From Ptychodera flava (Eukaryota; Hemichordata; Enteropneusta; Ptychoderidae), in assembly GCF_041260155.1 (NCBI RefSeq), contig NC_091928.1, positions 46,416,137 through 46,480,136 of the forward strand: a DNA stretch of 64,000 nt. The letters are read 5' to 3'. Below, in pieces: positions 57,890 to 64,000 of the stretch. The notes below the pieces were generated by a model. It did not search any database, was not told where the DNA came from, and saw only the letters and a program-made list of their open reading frames with translations. Positions within the stretch are counted from its first letter, which is position 1. Each line of letters starts with the position of its first letter. The position numbers were made by a program, and so were the translations under genes.

Positions 57890-58640
57890 GTGATTGTCGT
57901 AGATTAGAGATGCACAGCAGCCATATTCACAATTGGGCAACATACGCATGGGCTGTCTTCCATAAATGTGATCCACTTCTATAGTTACACATTATTTAAT
58001 CCGAAACCAATCTGTTGCAAAACAAATCATCATGATGAGACAAGATTGATAACAAAGACGAGTTGTGTAATAAGCACGTTCTTTAGTTACAGAGAATCCC
58101 TAAGCTCCAGAGTCAATAGTGGGACAATAACTCCAAGCGGGGAAAACGAACATTTTCAATGGTGCATTTTGAGAACTCACAATTTGACACAAATGCAAGC
58201 GAAGCAACAATATTAAATCATCCTGAAAATTCGTGCTTATCTACTTTGTTGTCGCTTATTCGTTAAAGCAAAACGAACAAATTAACCTAAAATGTCGTGA
58301 TAAGACATTGTACTTAGTCATCGACACGTGTACACGTGGAACAATGTTTCTTACACATGTGTTAATGTAATCGAATGGTGATCTTATAGCTCTGGGGCAA
58401 CGATGAATGAAAGCTATCCTAAACAGACAAGTCTAGCTGGAGTCTGAACGAAAGGTACGAGTCAGCGCTGTGCAGTGGAAGTGAGGAAACATTTCGAAGT
58501 TGACGTGACTAAGTGTCATATAGTTCTGTTTAAAGCATTATCATGTGTACAATTTTAAAATGACATCGAAAGGATTTTGTTCGTCATTCTCTGAAAGTGA
58601 CCAATAGGAACGTTCGAAAGCGGGCATCTGTGGTCCTCAG
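57890..58640. repeat. Diverged duplicate of the pseudo-carboxypeptidase 5' flank (first echo)
   Basis: GTAGATTAGAGATGCACAGC at 57899 resembles GTAGATTAAAGATGAACAGC at 55526. Further along, TCTGTGGTCCTCAGCAA near 58630 resembles TCTATGGTCCCCAGCAA near 56118. The same order of landmarks suggests a decayed tandem duplication. No exon 1 homologue is visible. Confidence 0.45.
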
Positions 58641-58843
58641 CAATACATCCCGTAATGTTAATGACAGCCTTTGAATATACTTTCCTTTCTCATTAGCAGT
58701 TTTCCCGATTGGTTGTCGCGGACACTCCTTTCCGTTGGACGGGTAAGATGGAGTTACCCTTTTGACTAGAATATCAGAATAAATTTTTCATTCAGGCCTG
58801 TAATAACCTGATAGGATGAGAGTTTGTAAGATAATATCGCAGA

Positions 58844-59170
58844 TTAAAGATGCACAGCGTATTCACATTTTAGTTGCCAGAAAGCTGGCGCCGCTTACGC
58901 TTGGTGATCCTCAGTAAATATGATCATTCTAAAAGTCTCACATTCTTCAATTCGAAAATGGGCAATTGCAAAACAATTGCATGATGAAATCAGGTTGAAA
59001 ATAAAAGAAAGCTTTGTCATAAACATGTTTTTGAGAGAAAAATCCCGAAGATACAAGGTCTGAGATGGAATGTATTATACTAGTAACTTAGGGCCAAGAG
59101 AACGAAATTTTTATTGGTTTGATGACAAAATTTGAAAACTAACCGTCTGAATATACTGATAATATTAGCC
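58844..59170. repeat. Diverged duplicate of the pseudo-carboxypeptidase 5' flank (second echo)
   Basis: CAGATTAAAGATGCACAGC starts a stretch that aligns with 57895 onward (GCAAAACAA..., CATGATGA..., ACGAACATTTTCAATGG versus ACGAAATTTTTATTGG). It also shares TGGCGCC with 55565. Confidence 0.45.
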
Positions 59171-59349
59171 CATTTTTTGTAGTGCACTTTATATCCTGAG
59201 TCATTTATAGTTTAAATTCTATTAAATACTGATAACTATTATGTAATGTTTTCAGGTTGTATGCACTTTAGTAGTCAGCGCCATGTTTACCAACAGTAAT
59301 AATTTTAGTTCTCATTTTATTAAGCTTGTCCTCTTTTCGACCAAATTAA

Positions 59350-60232
59350 ACTGGCACTCCCACTGGTAACATTTTTAAAGCACATTTTTTTAATGCCAAC
59401 GGTCGATATTTGACATGGCGACTGCGCGCGGATCGCGAGTTATCGATAAAAACATGTCTTCAAAAAAGTAAAAGTTTGAATTCCGGTTGCCGACCTAAAT
59501 TCAGCTTCCGAACATCGAACGTTCGGCACTGGGACCATTGTCAACTAAGCTACGGAGTACGAGTCTACGCTTACGCTGCTGTATGACACAGTACCACTCG
59601 CGTCGGTGATCGGTCATGCCCCCTGGAGGAAAGCCGAGTCTTACTGACTCTGAGAAAAAATGGAAAACAAAGTTTGATTCCACCAGAATCCGCATAGGTG
59701 ACTAGCACAGTTACGTGCGGTTGATACATAGCGGCCGCCGAGTGGTATGCATAGACGCATACCACGCGCGCAGCGTAGTGTGTGGCAGACGACAAAATGT
59801 AGTCATCGGAGGCGGCTAATATTTGACACGTAAAAACTTATGTTTATGAGGGATTGGTTAAAAATATAGTACAACTGATTTAGAATAATGAAAACGACAA
59901 AAACTAAGGAGAAGTTTTACAAAAATTACCTGAGGTTATGGCATAGCCTAATGCTGTATATAAAGTCTTTGCAGTGGGAAGTAAATTAGTTGCGTCGTTC
60001 GAACTTATTGTAGACTCCCTAGAATATCGTCAATCGGCACAACAACAAACCTTCGGGGGATTTCGGGTCAAAATCAGAAACGATCGTAAAACTTCGGGAT
60101 GTGAAAAATACGCTCGGGAAATGACATGTTTTTATCGATATCTCGCGATCCGCGCGCAGTCGCCACGTCAAATATCGACCGTTGGCATTAAAAAAATGTG
60201 TTTTAAAAATGTTACCAAGTGGGAGTGCCTCT
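59350..60232. mobile_element. TTAA-flanked long-TIR element, family 4
   Basis: Inverted ends with GGCACTCCCACT(T)GGTAAC extend about 130 bases, including a GATCGCGAG...TATCGATAAAAACATG block. TTAA lies at 59346-59349 and 60233-60236. The interior is CG-rich, with no transposase frame. Confidence 0.85.
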
Positions 60233-60611
60233 TTAAGTGTGACAACCCAGACAAAGCTAAATGAGCAACATCCCCCCCCCCAAAAAAAAAACAATGAGCG
60301 GTTATTCAAATCACAAATATGAGTGTGTACAGCGGCTGAGTTTTCTCAATGCCACGGTTTCTCTGACAAAAAATAAAAAATTGAACAGAAAGAGGTGAAA
60401 TTACACCAATGTGGACGACAGTGACATGAACAAGAGATGTGAAAATGTTTTAAAATTTTATTTATTTAATATAACAGGAGACATTAATGTGAAAATTAAA
60501 CAACAAAGAAAATTTATTTAAATTCTTTTGAAGGGAAAGCGAAATTAAAGATGGCGGTCTCAGTCAGAAAATGTAACAACTTAGCCGGCTATTGAACCAC
60601 TCTTTTTTGGG

Positions 60612-60760
60612 AGTGGAGATTTAGCCGAGCGGTTCTCTCTGTGGCCTATCCGCTGGCGACTGATGCCGTATGTTGTGGGTTCGAACCCGATTGTGAAAAC
60701 TAGCCGTATGTAGAAAACGAATGACACATTCAACGGAGAATTTACTGAAAATAACTAAAA
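60612..60760 (+). mobile_element. tRNA-derived SINE head or tRNA pseudogene
   Basis: A-box-like TTAGCCGAGCGGTTC (60621-60635) and a perfect B box GGGTTCGAACCC (60677-60688) are spaced as in a Ser/Leu-type tRNA with a long variable arm. The acceptor stem does not pair, so it is not a working tRNA. A SINE with a pol III promoter is the likeliest source. Confidence 0.55.
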
Positions 60761-60915
60761 TGTTTTGAAAAACGCTTCTTTTTGGATGAAAAGTTGACGT
60801 CAGCTCAACTTGACAGTGCTTTTATTCATTAGACCGTTACGCCATGAACACATTTCTTAGGATTTTAAAATGTTTTGTTTCACGTATGAAACACATGTTT
60901 CATGTTTTGTGGTAC

Positions 60916-61396
60916 GGTGGTACGCGCCTTAGCGACAGACATTCAGGTTTTCACATTTTCAATATTTTTATGATCTACCGCTTTTGGGAGTTTATTTGAA
61001 AGCTTTTGGAGTGATAACAATTTTCGCCGAATATCGACAACCGAAAATATTTCCCCATAGAGTCAACGTGGATATGGCGGCAATTTTTGAATTTAAAATG
61101 TCGGTAACTACCAGGTAATTCGCTTCTCTTGTACCAGGTAACCAGGAATCAGCGGTCACCATGCAAATATTGGTACCAGAGAAACAAATTTTCTGATATA
61201 TGCCGATATTTAAAATTCAAAAATTGCCCCATCCCTGTGTTAACTCTACACCGGTAAAAATAAAATAGTCCATTTCGAAAAACTAATACGATGAAAACTT
61301 TCTCATCCGAGGAGCTTTGAAATGAGCGCCCTCAAGCGGTAAAGTAGAAAAGCATTGAAAAGAGTCCGAATATCTGCACAGAAGGCGCATTCTACC
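60916..61396. mobile_element. Foldback made of two inverted family-1 halves
   Basis: The left end (GGTACGCGCC, CTACCGCTTTTGGGAG, CCATAGAGTCAACG) and the right end (GTGTTAACTCTACA, AGCGGTAAAGTAGAA, GGCGCATTCTACC) are both the left half of family 1, pointing at each other. Confidence 0.65.
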
Positions 61397-62192
61397 TCAG
61401 TAATTATTTCAAATTAGATTTCTATTTTTAGCTGACTTGATAAAAGACAAAAAAGCACTATAAACGAGGGTGCGAGATTCGGAAATTTTAAATTTTAATC
61501 AGGAATTTAAGATCAGCTGTACACGTGATCGAAAGATTGCTGTCCACAAATGCTATTTACATAATTTCATATATACATAAAGATTAATCCAAGGTATTTT
61601 TTCATTTAACGACTTGGCATCGAGATATTTTTATCACCGCAGTCCGTCCGGGCTAATGACCCGTCATAAGGTTTCAAGTATTATATTTTTTAAAAGTAAA
61701 GTCAGATTCGGAAATATATTGCACAGAAATCTTTGTCCCATTAAAGAACTTATAGGCGAAGGGCAAGTTCTTGACTACTTAAGCTTGTCTAAATAATTCA
61801 TAGAATAAAGTGTTCTTTGACCTCATAAGGCGACATTTGCATATGGACAGAGAAGGCAAATGCTCGTAATGTGTATCATTACCCTTTAAGAGTGATAAGG
61901 CTTTAACAAGAATTATACCGCTGTCGGTGGTGGCGTAGTCATGGCACGTTGAAATGATTTCACACCGAAACTTTCATGTCAACGATAATGATGAATGTCA
62001 CACTGGAAATACATATTAGTTATACATATCTGTGAATTTGCAGACAAAGGACAGTCAACTTTGAAATTAAATTGTAATACCCTCTCATTTCTCTGAGTTT
62101 TACCAAAATGTAGAAAATGACCTCTTATGGCAAGTTGTCGCAATCCTTGTTAGGGCGTCATCAACGGTACTCTATCACAACGTATATTGTCT

Positions 62193-63821
<1,629 letters not shown>

Positions 63822-63867
<46 letters not shown>
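63822..63867. repeat. (GA)n microsatellite abutting a splice acceptor
   Basis: About 22 GA units (CT on the minus strand) ending at the AG that precedes the acyltransferase exon at 63819. Confidence 0.95.
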
Positions 63868-63870
<3 letters not shown>

Positions 63871-64000
63871 TCGTCTCAAGCAGCAAGTCATGTTGTATTC
63901 GTTCACTGAAGTTTCATGTGTCTCGTGGAAATTCATATAAAACGAAACGATGCTTCTGGCCATTTGAAATACAAGAATGATGCCTTATACCTGAATCATG

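Larger units (their letters stand above)
55412..62192. other. Intergenic region upstream of the pseudo-carboxypeptidase
   Basis: No exon recognised. It contains the 5' flank of the pseudo-carboxypeptidase (no clear TATA box), two diverged repeats of that flank, family-1 elements, a family-4 TTAA element, a tRNA-derived SINE and an AAATA-tailed stretch near 57610-57650 that looks like the 3' end of a retroposon. Confidence 0.6.

Noticed and set aside
60612-60700. Functional tRNA gene
   Set aside because: A and B boxes are good but the acceptor stem does not pair, so a SINE or pseudogene is more likely.

Overview
The window is animal nuclear DNA: AT-rich, with long repeat-filled introns bounded by GT...AG sites and almost no long open frames. 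A CYP3A-type P450 whose exon layout closely follows the vertebrate one, and repeats of a kind I associate with hemichordate and cephalochordate genomes, suggest an invertebrate deuterostome. That placement is inference. No rRNA, CRISPR array or bacterial-style operon is present.

Layout. (1) 1-44060 is a tandem duplication of one cytochrome P450 gene, both copies on the + strand. Copy 1 enters with its first exon left of the window (exons 2-13, 663-21996). Copy 2 is complete (24471-42960, 13 exons, 522 codons plus stop). All exons shared by the two copies have identical lengths and open frames, so both look functional. The offset is about 25.7 kb at exon 2 and about 21 kb at exon 13, because different transposons entered the introns after duplication. 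(2) 47829-55411, minus strand, is a ten-exon secreted carboxypeptidase-A-like protein (410 aa) in which nearly every zinc-binding and catalytic residue is replaced: a pseudo-peptidase with an intact frame and one GC-AG intron. (3) 62193-63819, minus strand, holds the last two exons of an nrf-6-like membrane acyltransferase that continues beyond the right edge.

The rest is mainly mobile DNA. Because the P450 copies give paired empty and filled sites, many insertions can be bounded exactly. They include TTAA-flanked miniature elements (at least four families), Helentron-like elements with subterminal inverted repeats, a 3' hairpin and about 150-bp internal tandem repeats, a 5'-truncated LINE carrying two nested elements, a solo LTR, a Penelope-like relic in a TIR-bounded insertion, several long palindromes and many microsatellites. 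Two diverged echoes of the pseudo-peptidase 5' flank lie upstream of it.

The P450 pair (predicted ER-anchored monooxygenases), the secreted pseudo-peptidase and the acyltransferase are separate transcription units, and nothing in the sequence ties them into one pathway. I found no clearly new multi-gene system. The most unusual items are the pseudo-peptidase, the duplicated first exon of P450 copy 2, and the Helentron-like and TTAA elements dated by paralogue comparison.
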